NCBI RefSeq assembly: GCF_030157465.1 | Contig: NZ_JAOAUU010000060.1 | Span: 93,265-157,264, forward strand | Direction of reading: 5' to 3' | Origin: Zoogloea sp. | GTDB lineage: Bacteria; Pseudomonadota; Gammaproteobacteria; Burkholderiales; Rhodocyclaceae | DNA: 64,000 nt | Shown here: piece by piece, positions 1 through 9,620 of the stretch | Layout of the letters: every line of letters starts with the position of its first letter | How positions within the stretch are numbered: the first letter of the stretch is position 1 | Notes under the pieces: generated by a model | The model's database searches: none | Seen by the model: only the letters and a program-made list of their open reading frames with translations | What the model was told of the DNA's origin: nothing | Translations under genes and position numbers: made by a program

Positions 1-2
1 GC

Positions 3-29
3 CTGCTCCGATACGCCTGGGCAGGCTGA
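3..29 (+). CDS. Possible 3' tail of an upstream gene (partial)
   Basis: A short open frame runs in from the left edge and ends LLRYAWAG-stop at 27-29, 38 nt before cyoE. Cytochrome-oxidase assembly genes usually sit here in related bacteria, but nine codons are too few to identify anything. It may simply be an open stretch. Confidence 0.2.
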   Translation: MLRYAWAG

Positions 30-67
30 CCCCGCACAACCGCTGACGCATAACCGGAGACACCCCG

Positions 68-967
68 ATGCCGACCACCCTCCGCAGCAGCACCGCCCCC
101 ACACCGCTCAGCCTCCGCCTGGCCGCCTTTGCCACCCAGTGCAAACCGCGGGTCAACAGCCTGATCGTGTTCACCGCGATGATCGGCATGTTCCTCGCCG
201 TGCCCGGCTGGCCGCCCGCCGCGCTGATGCTCGCGGCCACCCTCGGCATCGCGCTGGTCGCAGGTGCCGCCGCCGCCATCAACTGCCTGGTCGAACGCAC
301 CATCGACGCCCGCATGGCCCGCACCCGCGGCCGCGCACTTCCGCAAGGCCTCATCACCCCGGTCGAAACCCTCAGTCTCGCCTGCCTCACCGGCGGCGCC
401 GGCCTGTGGTTGCTGCACATGGCCGTCAATCCGCTCACCATGTGGCTCACGCTGGCCACCTTCCTCGGCTACGCCATCGTCTACACCGTCATCCTCAAGC
501 CGGCCACCCCGATGAACATCGTCATTGGCGGCGCCTCGGGGGCCATGCCGCCGGTACTCGGCTGGGCCGCCATGACCGACACCATCGGCATGCCGGCGCT
601 GGCCCTCTTCCTGATCATCTTTCTGTGGACGCCGCCCCACTTCTGGGCGCTGGCCTGCTACCGCCGCGACGACTACGCCCGCGCCGGTCTGCCCATGCTG
701 CCGGTGAGCCACGGCGTGCCCCTCACCTGCCTGCACATCCTGCTCTACACCGTGCTGCTGGCCGCCGTGTCGTATCTGCCGGCCACCCTGGGCCTGTCGG
801 GCGGCCTCTACGTCGCGCTCGTATCCATCCTCAACCTGGGCTACCTGCGCGAAGCCTGGTGCCTGTGGCGCGATTATTCCGACACCCGCGCCCGCCACGC
901 CTTCCGCTATTCGCTGATCTACCTCACCGGGCTGTTCGCCGCGCTTTTTCTGGATCGGCTGCTGTGA
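68..967 (+). CDS. cyoE: Protohaem IX farnesyltransferase (haem O synthase)
   Basis: Inner-membrane UbiA-superfamily prenyltransferase that adds a farnesyl group to haem B, giving haem O for haem-copper oxidases. The 299-aa product has the usual family length and many hydrophobic segments. The first Asp-rich motif is visible near residue 72 ([16 protein letters not shown]) and the second, [13 protein letters not shown], near residue 197. An ATG with GGAGA about 7 nt upstream supports the start. The stop overlaps the GTG of the haem A synthase, so the two enzymes that act in sequence are translationally coupled. Identification is firm. Confidence 0.96.
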   Translation: MPTTLRSSTAPTPLSLRLAAFATQCKPRVNSLIVFTAMIGMFLAVPGWPPAALMLAATLGIALVAGAAAAINCLVERTIDARMARTRGRALPQGLITPVETLSLACLTGGAGLWLLHMAVNPLTMWLTLATFLGYAIVYTVILKPATPMNIVIGGASGAMPPVLGWAAMTDTIGMPALALFLIIFLWTPPHFWALACYRRDDYARAGLPMLPVSHGVPLTCLHILLYTVLLAAVSYLPATLGLSGGLYVALVSILNLGYLREAWCLWRDYSDTRARHAFRYSLIYLTGLFAALFLDRLL

Positions 968-2004
968 GCAGGGCTTACCGCACGCTTCTCAGCACCGCGC
1001 TGCTGCTTGCACTCGTCGTCGTCTCGCTGGGCGCCTACGTGCGCCTGTCCGACGCCGGCCTCGGCTGCCCCGACTGGCCCGGCTGCTACGGCCAACTGAT
1101 CGGCGTGCCCGAACAGGCCCACGACGTCCACGCCGCCCAGTCGGCCTTTCCCGGCAAACCCGTCGAAGCCCCAAAGGCGTGGAAGGAGATGATCCACCGC
1201 TACGCCGCCGGCACCCTGGGCCTGGCGATCGCGGCGCTGGCCGTGCTGGCCTGGCGAGCACGCGCACGGCGCAGGCCATGGCTCGAGATCGCGCTGGTCG
1301 GGGTCGTGCTGATCCAGGCCCTGCTCGGCATGCTCACCGTCACAAAACTGCTCAAACCGGTCATCGTCACCAGCCACCTGCTCGGCGGCATGAGCACACT
1401 CGCGCTCCTCGCCCTGCTGTGGCTGCGCGAAAGGCACCCGGGCCGGCAGCCCGTCTCCACGCCCCCCGGCCTGCGCCTGCTGGCAGCTGCCGCACTCCTG
1501 GCCATACTCGTCCAGATCGCGCTGGGCGGCTGGGTCAGCAGCAATTACGCCGCAGCGATCTGCGCCGATTTCCCCACCTGCCAGGGCAGCTGGTGGCCCG
1601 AGATGGACACCCATCACGCCTTCACCCTCGATCGTGAACTCGGCGCCACCGCCAGCGGCGCCCTGTTGCCAGGCGCCGCACTCACCGCGATCCACTGGAC
1701 GCACCGCCTGTTTGCCGGCCTCGTGCTGATCGTCGCCGGCGGCCTGGGCCTGCGCCTCCTCACCCGGGCCGAAACCCGCACTTGCGGCCGCATGCTGCTG
1801 GCCGCCCTCGGCCTCCAGATCGGCCTCGGCATCGCCAACGTGCTGCTGCAACTGCCCCTGCCGCTGGCCGTCGCCCACAATACCGGCGCGGCCCTTCTGC
1901 TATGCGCAACGCTGGCTGCGGTGTCACGGGTGTTCACACGCAACGAAGCCCGCGGCCGATTTCCGGCGGCGGGCTTCCCGCGGCGCTTCCAGGTGGTTCG
2001 CTAA
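964..2004 (+). CDS. ctaA: Haem A synthase, COX15/CtaA family
   Basis: Oxidises the C8 methyl of haem O to a formyl group, making haem A for aa3-type cytochrome oxidase. The 346-aa protein has about eight membrane segments and family signatures: [17 protein letters not shown] near the N-terminus, [11 protein letters not shown], and HWTHRLFAG in the second half, with His residues expected to ligate haem. The GTG start at 964 overlaps the cyoE stop (GTGA). Upstream in-frame sequence is the cyoE shadow frame, so the shorter start is preferred. The order cyoE then ctaA is the reverse of what I would expect in many relatives. Its TAA shares two bases with the stop of the convergent GNAT gene. Confidence 0.94.
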   Translation: MSRAYRTLLSTALLLALVVVSLGAYVRLSDAGLGCPDWPGCYGQLIGVPEQAHDVHAAQSAFPGKPVEAPKAWKEMIHRYAAGTLGLAIAALAVLAWRARARRRPWLEIALVGVVLIQALLGMLTVTKLLKPVIVTSHLLGGMSTLALLALLWLRERHPGRQPVSTPPGLRLLAAAALLAILVQIALGGWVSSNYAAAICADFPTCQGSWWPEMDTHHAFTLDRELGATASGALLPGAALTAIHWTHRLFAGLVLIVAGGLGLRLLTRAETRTCGRMLLAALGLQIGLGIANVLLQLPLPLAVAHNTGAALLLCATLAAVSRVFTRNEARGRFPAAGFPRRFQVVR

Positions 2005-2522
2005 ACGCCGGGCGTTTTGATCAGAATATCCAGCTCCAGACCCGCGACACACGGCTGGCCGGCACCGGCCGCAAGCGGAAAAGCCTCGCGAACGCCCGTG
2101 CGCTCGTAGCCGCGCCGCTCGTAAAAGGCCAGCAGTTCCGTACGGGCCGACAGCACCGACATCCTGAACGCCGTCGCGCCATGATGCGCCACCGCATGCT
2201 GCTCGGCACACGCGAGCATCCGCTTGCCGAGCCCCGCCGCCTGCGCGGCCGGCTCCGTGGCGAGCATTCCGATGTAGGCTGCAGATTCGCCACCCTGCAC
2301 ATGCACGCAGGCAACAATCTCCGCGCCCCGACACAAGACCAGCACGTCGGAATCCGGCCCGAAAAGCGACCGGACCATCGCCTCCGATGTCCGCGCCCCC
2401 GACACCAGACCGGACTCATGAGTCCAGCCGCCCAGCTCCGGAGCCGGCCGGTAGGGGCGATTGACCAAAGCCGCAATCTCGGCCGCATCCGCTGCTGACG
2501 CCACCCGCACAATCGCCTCCAT
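2001..2522 (-). CDS. GNAT-family N-acetyltransferase
   Basis: The 173-aa protein has a GNAT fold: an N-terminal MEAIVRVASAADAAEIAALV strand-helix, and an acetyl-CoA loop near AAQAAGLGKRML, followed by FYERRGYERTG, a common closing motif. The substrate cannot be read from sequence. The ATG at 2522 is chosen because it falls 8 nt after the mpl stop and fits the domain; a longer frame would run into mpl. It is probably co-transcribed behind mpl and ends tail-to-tail on ctaA, the two stop codons sharing two bases. Confidence 0.82.
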   Translation of the reverse strand: MEAIVRVASAADAAEIAALVNRPYRPAPELGGWTHESGLVSGARTSEAMVRSLFGPDSDVLVLCRGAEIVACVHVQGGESAAYIGMLATEPAAQAAGLGKRMLACAEQHAVAHHGATAFRMSVLSARTELLAFYERRGYERTGVREAFPLAAGAGQPCVAGLELDILIKTPGV

Positions 2523-2529
2523 GGCGCGC

Positions 2530-3876
2530 CTAGCCTGCCAGCGCAGCCAGCAGCTTGCCGTGAATGCCGCCAAAGCCACCGTTACTCATCACCAGGATGC
2601 GGTCGCCATCACGCGCTTCGGCAACAATCGCCGCCACCAGCGTATCCAGATCGTCGTCGACCACCGTCTTGGCAGCAATCGGCTCCAGCGCCCCGCGGGC
2701 ATCCCAGCCCAGGTTGGCGGCGTAGCAGAACACCTTGTCGGCCTGCGCCAGGCTGGCCGGCAGCTGCTCCTTCATCACGCCCAGCTTCATCGTGTTGGAG
2801 CGCGGCTCCAGCACCGCCAGGATCCGCGCATCGCCCACCTGCCGGCGCATGCCCTCGACGGTCAGCGTGATCGCCGTCGGGTGATGGGCAAAATCGTCAT
2901 ACACCGCCACCCCGCGCACCGTACCGCGCAGCTCGAGACGGCGCTTGACGCCCTCGAAACGGGTCAGCGCATCCAGCGCCACCTCGGGCGTCACGCCCAC
3001 ATGGCGCGCCGCGGCAATGGCCGCCAGCGCATTGGCCCGGTTGTGCGTGCCCGACAGAGGCAGGCGCTTGCGGCCGATTTCCTTGCCCTGGTGGCGCACC
3101 ACCACTTCGTCCTCAAACGCCCCCTCGGCGATCGACCAGCCCGCCGCATCGTTGAACCATTCCAGCTCCGACCAGCAACCGCGTTCGACAACACGCGGCA
3201 GCGACGCCTCGGCTCCGTTGGCGATGATCCGCCCGGATCTCGGCACGATGCGCACAAGATGATGAAATTGCGTCTCGATCGCCGGCAGATCGGCAAAGAT
3301 GTCCGCGTGGTCGAATTCCAGATTGTTGAGAATTGCCGTGCGCGGGCGGTAGTGCACAAACTTGGAACGCTTGTCGCAAAACGCCGTGTCGTACTCATCC
3401 GCTTCGATCACAAAGAAAGGCGTCCCGCCGAGCCGCGCCGACACACCGAAGTTCTTCGGCACGCCGCCCACCAGGAAGCCCGGCATCAGGCCGGCGTCTT
3501 CCAGAATCCACGCCAGCAACGAAGTGGTGGTCGTCTTGCCATGGGTGCCCGCAACAGCCAGCACCCAGCGCCCCTGCAGCACGTTCTCGGCCAGCCACTG
3601 GGGGCCGGAAACATAAGGCAGGCCCTTGTCGAGGATTTCCTCGAGCAAGGGATTACCGCGGGAGATCGCATTGCCGACGACAAACACATCCGGCTTGAGA
3701 TCAAGTTGCTGGACGCCGTAGCCTTCGACGAGGCCGATGCCCTGCTCCTCGAGCTGGGTGCTCATCGGCGGATAGACGTTCGCATCGCAGCCCGTCACCT
3801 TGTGGCCGGCAGCCCGTGCCAGCAGCGCCACGCCACCCATGAAAGTGCCGCAAATGCCAAGAATATGAATGTGCAT
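2530..3876 (-). CDS. mpl: UDP-N-acetylmuramate:L-alanyl-gamma-D-glutamyl-meso-DAP ligase
   Basis: Murein-recycling ligase that joins recovered L-Ala-gamma-D-Glu-meso-DAP tripeptide to UDP-MurNAc in the cytoplasm, bypassing de novo MurC-E steps. The 448-aa product opens MHIHILGICGTFMGGVALL and continues TGCDANVYPPMSTQLEEQGI, very close to the enterobacterial protein. The Mur-ligase ATP loop is VAGTHGKTTTTSL near residue 110, and the C-terminal domain carries DDFAHHPTAI. The ATG at 3876 matches the family N-terminus; a start 57 nt further upstream would add unrelated residues. It is divergent from the gene at 3963 across 86 nt that must hold both promoters. Confidence 0.95.
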   Translation of the reverse strand: MHIHILGICGTFMGGVALLARAAGHKVTGCDANVYPPMSTQLEEQGIGLVEGYGVQQLDLKPDVFVVGNAISRGNPLLEEILDKGLPYVSGPQWLAENVLQGRWVLAVAGTHGKTTTTSLLAWILEDAGLMPGFLVGGVPKNFGVSARLGGTPFFVIEADEYDTAFCDKRSKFVHYRPRTAILNNLEFDHADIFADLPAIETQFHHLVRIVPRSGRIIANGAEASLPRVVERGCWSELEWFNDAAGWSIAEGAFEDEVVVRHQGKEIGRKRLPLSGTHNRANALAAIAAARHVGVTPEVALDALTRFEGVKRRLELRGTVRGVAVYDDFAHHPTAITLTVEGMRRQVGDARILAVLEPRSNTMKLGVMKEQLPASLAQADKVFCYAANLGWDARGALEPIAAKTVVDDDLDTLVAAIVAEARDGDRILVMSNGGFGGIHGKLLAALAG

Positions 3877-3962
3877 GAAGTCCAAAGGCGGCAGAAACAG
3901 CGCCGCAACAGTCGTGTGTAGAATGGACGGCATTCTAATCGAACGCGAAGCTCCAACCCTCC

Positions 3963-4589
3963 ATGCCGCGCCATGCCGTTCCGCACAGCAGCAACCTGCG
4001 CCGCGAGATTGCCGCCCTGGCGGCCCGCATGATCGCCGAAGACGGCATCTCTGATTACGGCTTCGCCAAGCGCAAAGCCGCCCGCCAGCTCGGCGCGGTC
4101 AATGCGGACGAGCTCCCGAACAACGCCGAGATCGAAGCCGAAGTCCGCACCTATCTGTCGGTTTTCCAGGACGAAGAACACCTCGAACGCCAGCTGGCCA
4201 TGCGCCTCGGCGCCGTCGAGATCATGCGCGAACTCCAGCCGTTTCGCCCCTATCTCACCGGCGCCGTGCTTGAAGGCACCGCCGGGCGTTACTCGGAAAT
4301 CGAGATCGACCTCTTTCCCGAAAGCGCAAAGGAAGTCGAAATCTTCTTCCTCAACAACAACGTTGCCTACGAACACCGGGAGCCGCGCCGCAACCAGCCG
4401 GACGCCCCCGAAGCCATTCTCGTCTTCGACTGGGACGACATTCCCGTCAAGCTGCGCATCTATTCGCCGGACATCGAACGCCTGACCCGCCGTGGCCCCC
4501 ACGGTACCCGCCAGATGGAACGCGCCCGCCTCGCCGCCGTCGAAGCCCTCATCAAAGAAACCGCGGCCGCCGCCGACTCGCCCCCATGA
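3963..4589 (+). CDS. Conserved hypothetical protein with nucleotidyltransferase-like motif
   Basis: I do not recognise a named family. The 208-aa soluble protein has a basic, helical N-terminus (NLRREIAALAARMIAEDG), then a central segment around residues 98-120 reading TGAVLEGTAGRYSEIEIDLF. That resembles the G-x(n)-G-x(n)-S-[DE]-h-[DE]-h active-site signature of pol-beta-type nucleotidyltransferases. A later strand (AILVFDWDDIPVKLRIY) could supply the third acidic residue. It is translationally coupled to the TlpA gene (ATGA). No clear Shine-Dalgarno precedes the ATG, but the next in-frame Met is well inside the domain. Function is unknown; the NTase suggestion is inference. Confidence 0.72.
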   Translation: MPRHAVPHSSNLRREIAALAARMIAEDGISDYGFAKRKAARQLGAVNADELPNNAEIEAEVRTYLSVFQDEEHLERQLAMRLGAVEIMRELQPFRPYLTGAVLEGTAGRYSEIEIDLFPESAKEVEIFFLNNNVAYEHREPRRNQPDAPEAILVFDWDDIPVKLRIYSPDIERLTRRGPHGTRQMERARLAAVEALIKETAAAADSPP

Positions 4590-5125
4590 ACCGCACCCTC
4601 ACCGTACTTGTCGTCGTCGTTGCCCTAGTCGCAGCCGCAGCCGGGCTGCTGACAGCCCGCCAGAGCGAGCTGGTCAGTGCGCCGCCGGCCCCGAACCCGG
4701 CCCTCGAAAAGCTGCTGAACCTCGAATTCCCTGACAGCACCAGCAGCAAGCGCCCGCTCTCCGATGCAAAGGGCAAGGTGCTGGTGCTCAACTTCTGGGC
4801 AACCTGGTGCCCCCCCTGCCGCAAGGAAATGCCCGCCCTCTCGGCCATGAGCACCAAGTACCAGAACAAAGGCGTGCAGTTCTTCGGCCTCAGCATCGAC
4901 ACCGAAACCAACGTGCGCGCCTACCAGGCCAAGTACCCGGTGAGCTATCCCCTGCTGATCACCCCGATGTCGGCCGTCGGCCTCACCGAAGCACTGGGCA
5001 ACACCTCCCAAGCCCTGCCTTTTACCGTGATCGTCGACAAAAACGGCATGATCAGCGTCGTAAAACTCGGCATGCTGTCCGAAGAAGAACTTGACCGCAA
5101 ACTCGCAGAGCTAACCCGCTCCTGA
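4586..5125 (+). CDS. TlpA/ResA-like thiol-disulfide oxidoreductase, membrane-anchored
   Basis: The 179-aa protein has an uncleaved-looking N-terminal membrane anchor (residues about 4-23) followed by a periplasmic thioredoxin fold with VLNFWATWCPPCRKEMP near residue 66-82; the CPPC pair is the redox site. A cis-Pro region follows at QALPFTVIVDKNGM. Such proteins reduce or isomerise disulfides in the periplasm, often for cytochrome or oxidase assembly. The ATG overlaps the preceding stop by 4 nt. A second member, CcmG, is encoded at 53718, so this one is not the dedicated cytochrome c factor. Confidence 0.88.
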   Translation: MNRTLTVLVVVVALVAAAAGLLTARQSELVSAPPAPNPALEKLLNLEFPDSTSSKRPLSDAKGKVLVLNFWATWCPPCRKEMPALSAMSTKYQNKGVQFFGLSIDTETNVRAYQAKYPVSYPLLITPMSAVGLTEALGNTSQALPFTVIVDKNGMISVVKLGMLSEEELDRKLAELTRS

Positions 5126-5437
5126 GCCCCCGCCACCGCCCCCCGCGGTGGACAACTTGCGTCGAATTACGGCAAACTTGCATTCATGACGCGCACAACC
5201 TGCATCCGGGAAGCCAACGCCACAGATCAGACGCAGCATCGTCTGCCTGTTCTGCGCGGCCCCGGAGCCATGCATTCCGGCAAGCCTGCCGGCACGGGCA
5301 TCCGGGGCGGCCACTGCCAGATCAGTCCGCTCGCCCCCGAATTCGCTCTCTCCCGTTTCCGCGCCGCGCGCGGTTAAAAAAAGACATCAGGCGGCCCGCC
5401 CTCCCGGCACGCCGCCATCAACATCAAGGGGAACACA
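5126..5437 (+). other. 312-nt intergenic leader upstream of accB
   Basis: No convincing gene. A 63-codon frame (5186-5377) has no recognisable product and no clear ribosome-binding site. A small GC hairpin (5359-5373, 6-bp stem, 3-nt loop) is followed by TTAAAAAAA. A weak promoter-like pair could be TTGCGT at 5157. In many relatives aroQ lies between a tlpA-like gene and accB; it is absent here. The accB leader and promoter are expected in this stretch. Confidence 0.4.
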
Positions 5438-5887
5438 ATGGATCTTCGCAAGCTCAAGAAATTGATCGATCTGGTCCAGGAATCCGGCATTTCCGAGCTG
5501 GAAGTCACTGAAGGCGAGGAGAAAGTCCGCATCGCCAAGCACTCGACCGGCCCCGCACCGATCAGCTACATGACTCAAGCACCCGCCGCAGCCCCCGCCC
5601 CTGCTGCTGCGCCGGCCGTTGCCGCAGCCCCCGCCGAACCAGCCCTGCCGGACGGCCACGAGGTCAAGTCGCCGATGGTCGGCACCTTCTATCGCGCCAG
5701 CGCCCCCGGCGCCAAGCCGCTCGTCGAAATCGGCCAGACCGTTGCCGTGGGCGAAGTGCTGTGCATCATCGAAGCCATGAAGCTCATGAACGAGATCGAG
5801 TCTGACGCTGCCGGCACGGTCAAGGCCATCCTGCTGGAAAACGGCGAACCCGTGGAGTTCGGCGAACCTCTGTTCATCATCGGCTAA
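5438..5887 (+). CDS. accB: Biotin carboxyl carrier protein of acetyl-CoA carboxylase
   Basis: Carries the biotin that shuttles CO2 from biotin carboxylase to carboxyltransferase, the first step of fatty-acid synthesis. At 149 aa it has the standard layout: an N-terminal domain ([20 protein letters not shown]), an Ala/Pro-rich linker (about residues 46-72) and a C-terminal biotinyl domain with [10 protein letters not shown], the biotinylated Lys lying in AMKLM. AAGGGGA stands 6 nt before the ATG. It is followed 3 nt later by accC. It also supplies malonyl units for the aryl-polyene genes at 27 kb, by established pathway logic. Confidence 0.97.
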   Translation: MDLRKLKKLIDLVQESGISELEVTEGEEKVRIAKHSTGPAPISYMTQAPAAAPAPAAAPAVAAAPAEPALPDGHEVKSPMVGTFYRASAPGAKPLVEIGQTVAVGEVLCIIEAMKLMNEIESDAAGTVKAILLENGEPVEFGEPLFIIG

Positions 5888-5890
5888 ACC

Positions 5891-7258
5891 ATGGCCATGT
5901 TCGAAAAGATCCTCATCGCCAACCGGGGTGAAATCGCCCTCCGGGTGCTGCGCGCCTGCCGCGAGCTGGGCATCAAGACCGTCGCGGTCCATTCCCAGCC
6001 CGATGCCGAGGCCAAGTACGTCAAGCTGGCCGACGAATCGGTCTGCATCGGTCCCGCCTCTTCCACGCTGAGCTACCTCAACATCCCGGCGCTGATTTCC
6101 GCCGCCGAGGTCACCGACGCCGAGGCCATCCACCCCGGCTACGGCTTCCTCTCCGAAAACGCCGACTTCGCCGAACGCGTCGAGCAATCCGGCTTCGTTT
6201 TCATCGGCCCGCGCGCCGAAACCATCCGCCTGATGGGCGACAAGGTTTCCGCCAAAGACGCCATGAAGGCCGCCGGCGTGCCCTGCGTGCCGGGCTCCGA
6301 GGGCGCCCTGCCCGACGACCCCAAGGAGATCATCAAGATCGCCCGCGCCATCGGCTACCCGGTGATCATCAAGGCCGCCGGTGGCGGTGGCGGTCGCGGC
6401 ATGCGCGTCGTGCATACCGAAGCAGCGCTGCTCAACGCCGTCGCCACCACCCGTTCCGAAGCCGGTGCATTCTTCGGCAACCCGACGGTGTACATGGAAA
6501 AATTCCTGGAAAACCCGCGCCACGTGGAAATCCAGATCCTCGCCGACCAGCATGGCAGCGCCATCCACCTGGGTGAGCGTGACTGCTCCATGCAGCGCCG
6601 TCACCAGAAGGTCATCGAGGAAGCCCCCGCACCAGGCATTGAGCGCCGCCACATCCTGCGCATCGGCGAACGCTGTGCCGAGGCCTGCCGCAAGATCGGC
6701 TACCGGGGCGCCGGCACCTTCGAATTCCTCTACGAAAACGGCGAGTTCTACTTCATCGAGATGAACACCCGGGTCCAGGTCGAACACCCGGTCACCGAAC
6801 TCATCACCGGCGTCGACATCGTCCAGGAACAGATCCGCGTCGCGGCCGGCCAGAAGCTGCGCTACAAGCAGAAGGACATCGAATTCCGCGGCCACGCGAT
6901 CGAATGCCGCATCAACGCCGAGGATCCGTTCAAGTTCACGCCCTGCCCCGGCAAGATCACCAACTGGCACGTTCCCGGCGGCCCCGGCATCCGCGTCGAC
7001 TCGCATGTGTACAACGGCTACACCGTGCCGCAGCACTACGACTCGATGATCGGCAAGCTGATCGCCTACGGCGACACCCGCGACCAGGCCATCCGCCGCA
7101 TGCGCATCGCCCTGTCCGAAATGCTGGTCGAAGGCATCAAGACCAACATCCCGCTGCACCAGGAACTGATGCTCGACGCCCGCTTCGTCGAAGGTGGCAC
7201 GAGCATCCATTACCTCGAGCACAAGCTGGCCGGGCGCAACGAAGTCAGTAAAACCTGA
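5891..7258 (+). CDS. accC: Acetyl-CoA carboxylase, biotin carboxylase subunit
   Basis: ATP-grasp enzyme that carboxylates biotin on AccB with bicarbonate and ATP. The 455-aa length is typical. Visible blocks are [19 protein letters not shown] at the N-terminus, [15 protein letters not shown], the Gly-rich nucleotide loop [14 protein letters not shown] near residue 159, and the metal/catalytic region [16 protein letters not shown] near residue 285. It starts 3 nt after accB, and its TGA shares one base with the prmA ATG. Confidence 0.97.
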   Translation: MAMFEKILIANRGEIALRVLRACRELGIKTVAVHSQPDAEAKYVKLADESVCIGPASSTLSYLNIPALISAAEVTDAEAIHPGYGFLSENADFAERVEQSGFVFIGPRAETIRLMGDKVSAKDAMKAAGVPCVPGSEGALPDDPKEIIKIARAIGYPVIIKAAGGGGGRGMRVVHTEAALLNAVATTRSEAGAFFGNPTVYMEKFLENPRHVEIQILADQHGSAIHLGERDCSMQRRHQKVIEEAPAPGIERRHILRIGERCAEACRKIGYRGAGTFEFLYENGEFYFIEMNTRVQVEHPVTELITGVDIVQEQIRVAAGQKLRYKQKDIEFRGHAIECRINAEDPFKFTPCPGKITNWHVPGGPGIRVDSHVYNGYTVPQHYDSMIGKLIAYGDTRDQAIRRMRIALSEMLVEGIKTNIPLHQELMLDARFVEGGTSIHYLEHKLAGRNEVSKT

Positions 7259-8154
7259 TGTGGATCTCAGTCATTCTGCAAGCTGACGCGACGCGCGCCG
7301 AAGCCCTCTCCGAGGCGCTGATGGACCACGGCGCGCTGTCGGTAAGCATCGACGACGCCGACGCCGGCACGGAGGCGGAAAAGCCCCAGTTCGGCGAACC
7401 GGGCATGCACCCGGCCAGCCTGTGGGATCACAGCCGCGTTGTTGCCCTTTTCGACACCGACGCCGATCTCGCCGAAGCCCTGGCTACCGCCTCGGCCGCC
7501 GCCGGGCTCGACGCGGTGCCGCCCTTCACCATCGAGGAAGTGGAAGAACAAAACTGGGTGCAGCTTACCCAAAGCCAGTTCGACCCGATCCGCATCACCG
7601 ACCGCCTGTGGATCGTGCCCACCTGGCACACCGCACCGGACGCCAACGCGATCAACCTGGTCCTCGACCCCGGCATGGCCTTCGGCACCGGCTCCCACCC
7701 CACCACCCGGCTGTGCCTCGAATGGCTCACCAGCGTGGTTGCGCCGGGCGTGAGCGTGCTGGACTACGGCTGCGGCTCGGGCATCCTCGGCATCGCCGCA
7801 GTCAAGCTCGGGGCCGGTGACGTCACCGGCGTCGACATCGACGAGAAAGCCGTCGAAACCGCGGCCAACAACGCCGCCGCCAACGGCGTGAGCCTGCATC
7901 TGCAGGTTTCCGCCAAGCCCCTCGACGGCACCTTCCAACTGGTCGTAGCCAACATCCTGACCAATCCGCTCAAGATGCTCGCCCCGCTGCTCGCCGCCCG
8001 TGTTGCGCCTGGTGGCAAGCTCGCATTATCCGGCGTGCTCGAAGCCCAGGCTGACGACGTCATCGCTGCCTACGCCCCCTTCATCGCACTGAAGGTCGGA
8101 GCCAGCTTCGACGGCTGGGTTCGCCTCGAAGGCGAGCGCCCCGAGGCCGTGTGA
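7258..8154 (+). CDS. prmA: Ribosomal protein L11 methyltransferase
   Basis: SAM-dependent enzyme that trimethylates lysines and the N-terminus of ribosomal protein L11. The 298-aa product has an N-terminal L11-recognition domain and a C-terminal class I methyltransferase domain with LDPGMAFGTGSHPTTRLCL near residue 141 and motif I VLDYGCGSGILGIAAV near residue 168. The VVANILTNPL segment matches the family's NPPY-like motif IV region. TGATG overlaps tie it to accC before it and the DUF3426 gene after it. accBC-prmA is a common arrangement in proteobacteria. Confidence 0.95.
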   Translation: MWISVILQADATRAEALSEALMDHGALSVSIDDADAGTEAEKPQFGEPGMHPASLWDHSRVVALFDTDADLAEALATASAAAGLDAVPPFTIEEVEEQNWVQLTQSQFDPIRITDRLWIVPTWHTAPDANAINLVLDPGMAFGTGSHPTTRLCLEWLTSVVAPGVSVLDYGCGSGILGIAAVKLGAGDVTGVDIDEKAVETAANNAAANGVSLHLQVSAKPLDGTFQLVVANILTNPLKMLAPLLAARVAPGGKLALSGVLEAQADDVIAAYAPFIALKVGASFDGWVRLEGERPEAV

Positions 8155-9539
8155 TGATCCTGGCCCGCTGCCCCGCGTGCGGCACCACCTTCCGGGTGCG
8201 CCCGGAGCAGCTCCAGGCACGTGCCGGACGGGTGCGCTGCGGCCAGTGCAATCACGCCTTCAACGCACTCGAAGCCCGCGTCGAACACAGCCCGCTCGAC
8301 GACGAAGACTTCGAATCGCCCCCCCCGCCTGCGCAACCTGAACCGCAGGCAGCCGTCGCCACCCCATCGCTGTTCGTCCTCGAAGAGAAAACGCCCGCTG
8401 AACCTCCGCCCGCCGAAATCGAAGCGGCAGAACCCCCCGATGCCGGGTTTGGCCCTTTCGACGAGACGCCTGCAGACGAAGCCCCGGAGCCCCCCTTGGA
8501 GGAGCCCGCGTTTTCTGCCGAAGACGACGAAGCCCCGCCTGAAGCGGTTTTCGAACGCCCGGCCCCCGAGGTTCCGCCAGACGCCGACGAACGGATCGAA
8601 CCCGTTTTCGACCTCGACACCGAACCCCTGGATGAATGGCCCGCCGTCGACATCAACACTGACGACGACCTCGCGCCGGCGCCGTTTGCAGCCGACCCCG
8701 CCGACGCACCGCCCGTCATCGAGCCCCTGCCCTTTCAGCCGGACTGGCCCGCCGCCGCCGACCTCGACCTGACCACGCCGATCGACGAGGCCATCGACTT
8801 CGACGCCCTGCTGCGCAAGCCCGACCCCGACGAAACAGCCTCCCGCACCCTGGCCTCGGCGCCCGAAGAGCAGCCCTGGCCGGGCGGCACCGAACTGGAA
8901 GTCGAGCCCTTTGCGGCGCCCGCGGCTGCCCTCGTCACGCCTGTTCCAGCCACTCACGCGCGTGACACAGACACCGCGGCAATCCGCCCGGAAGCCCTGC
9001 CCGACGAGCCCGACGACAACCCCGAAGAGGATGCCGACGACACCGAGAGCGCCCCCGGCCCGGCCCTGCGCCAGGCCGCCTGGGCCGCCGGCGCCACCCT
9101 GCTCAGCCTGGCTCTGCTCGCCCAGGGCGTCCTCATGTTCCGCGGCGAGATCGTGCAGTCCTCGCCACAAATGCGCCCCTTCATGGAAAGCCTGTGCGCC
9201 GGCCTCGGCTGCGAACTGCCCCTGCCCCGGGATTCCACCGAAATCGCCATCGAAAGCTCCGACATCCAGCCCGACGCCGGCCGCGAAGCTTTTTTCACGC
9301 TACACGCCACCCTGCGCAACCGGGCCGAATTCCAGCAAGCCTACCCCTACCTGGAAATCACCCTCACCGACGCCCGCGACAAGGCCCTCGTCCGAAAGGT
9401 GCTGGAGCCCAAGGAATGGCTGCCCGCCAGCGCCCCGAAAGACGCCTTCCCGGCCAAGCGCGAACTCGTCACCCGGGTCAGCTTCGAAGCCCCCGGCGTC
9501 GCTGCGGCAGGCTATCGCGTCTACGTTTTCTACCCGTAA
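8154..9539 (+). CDS. Zinc-ribbon and DUF3426 domain membrane protein
   Basis: The 461-aa protein has three parts. An N-terminal MJ0042-type zinc ribbon (CPAC at residues 6-9, CGQC near residue 30) comes first. Then about 250 residues very rich in Asp, Glu, Pro and Ala are probably unstructured. A membrane helix (AAWAAGATLLSLALLAQGVL, about residues 306-325) leads to a DUF3426 C-terminal domain, which should be periplasmic. The function is not established. The ATG at 8154 overlaps the prmA stop; a GTG at 8151 is an equally possible start one codon earlier. The position behind accBC-prmA recurs in betaproteobacteria, from memory. Confidence 0.85.
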   Translation: MILARCPACGTTFRVRPEQLQARAGRVRCGQCNHAFNALEARVEHSPLDDEDFESPPPPAQPEPQAAVATPSLFVLEEKTPAEPPPAEIEAAEPPDAGFGPFDETPADEAPEPPLEEPAFSAEDDEAPPEAVFERPAPEVPPDADERIEPVFDLDTEPLDEWPAVDINTDDDLAPAPFAADPADAPPVIEPLPFQPDWPAAADLDLTTPIDEAIDFDALLRKPDPDETASRTLASAPEEQPWPGGTELEVEPFAAPAAALVTPVPATHARDTDTAAIRPEALPDEPDDNPEEDADDTESAPGPALRQAAWAAGATLLSLALLAQGVLMFRGEIVQSSPQMRPFMESLCAGLGCELPLPRDSTEIAIESSDIQPDAGREAFFTLHATLRNRAEFQQAYPYLEITLTDARDKALVRKVLEPKEWLPASAPKDAFPAKRELVTRVSFEAPGVAAAGYRVYVFYP

Positions 9540-9620
9540 CCGGAAGGCCATCCGCCAGGCTGCCGTCAGGGGCCGCCCGAACGGCCCGCATCCAAACCGA
9601 TCATTCATCTCCCCGAATCC

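Noticed and set aside
5186..5377. 63-codon frame before accB
   Set aside because: Composition and lack of a ribosome-binding site do not support coding.
5387..7222. 611-codon antisense frame opposite accB/accC
   Set aside because: Same GC-driven shadow effect; Asp/Gly/Val-rich translation without domains.
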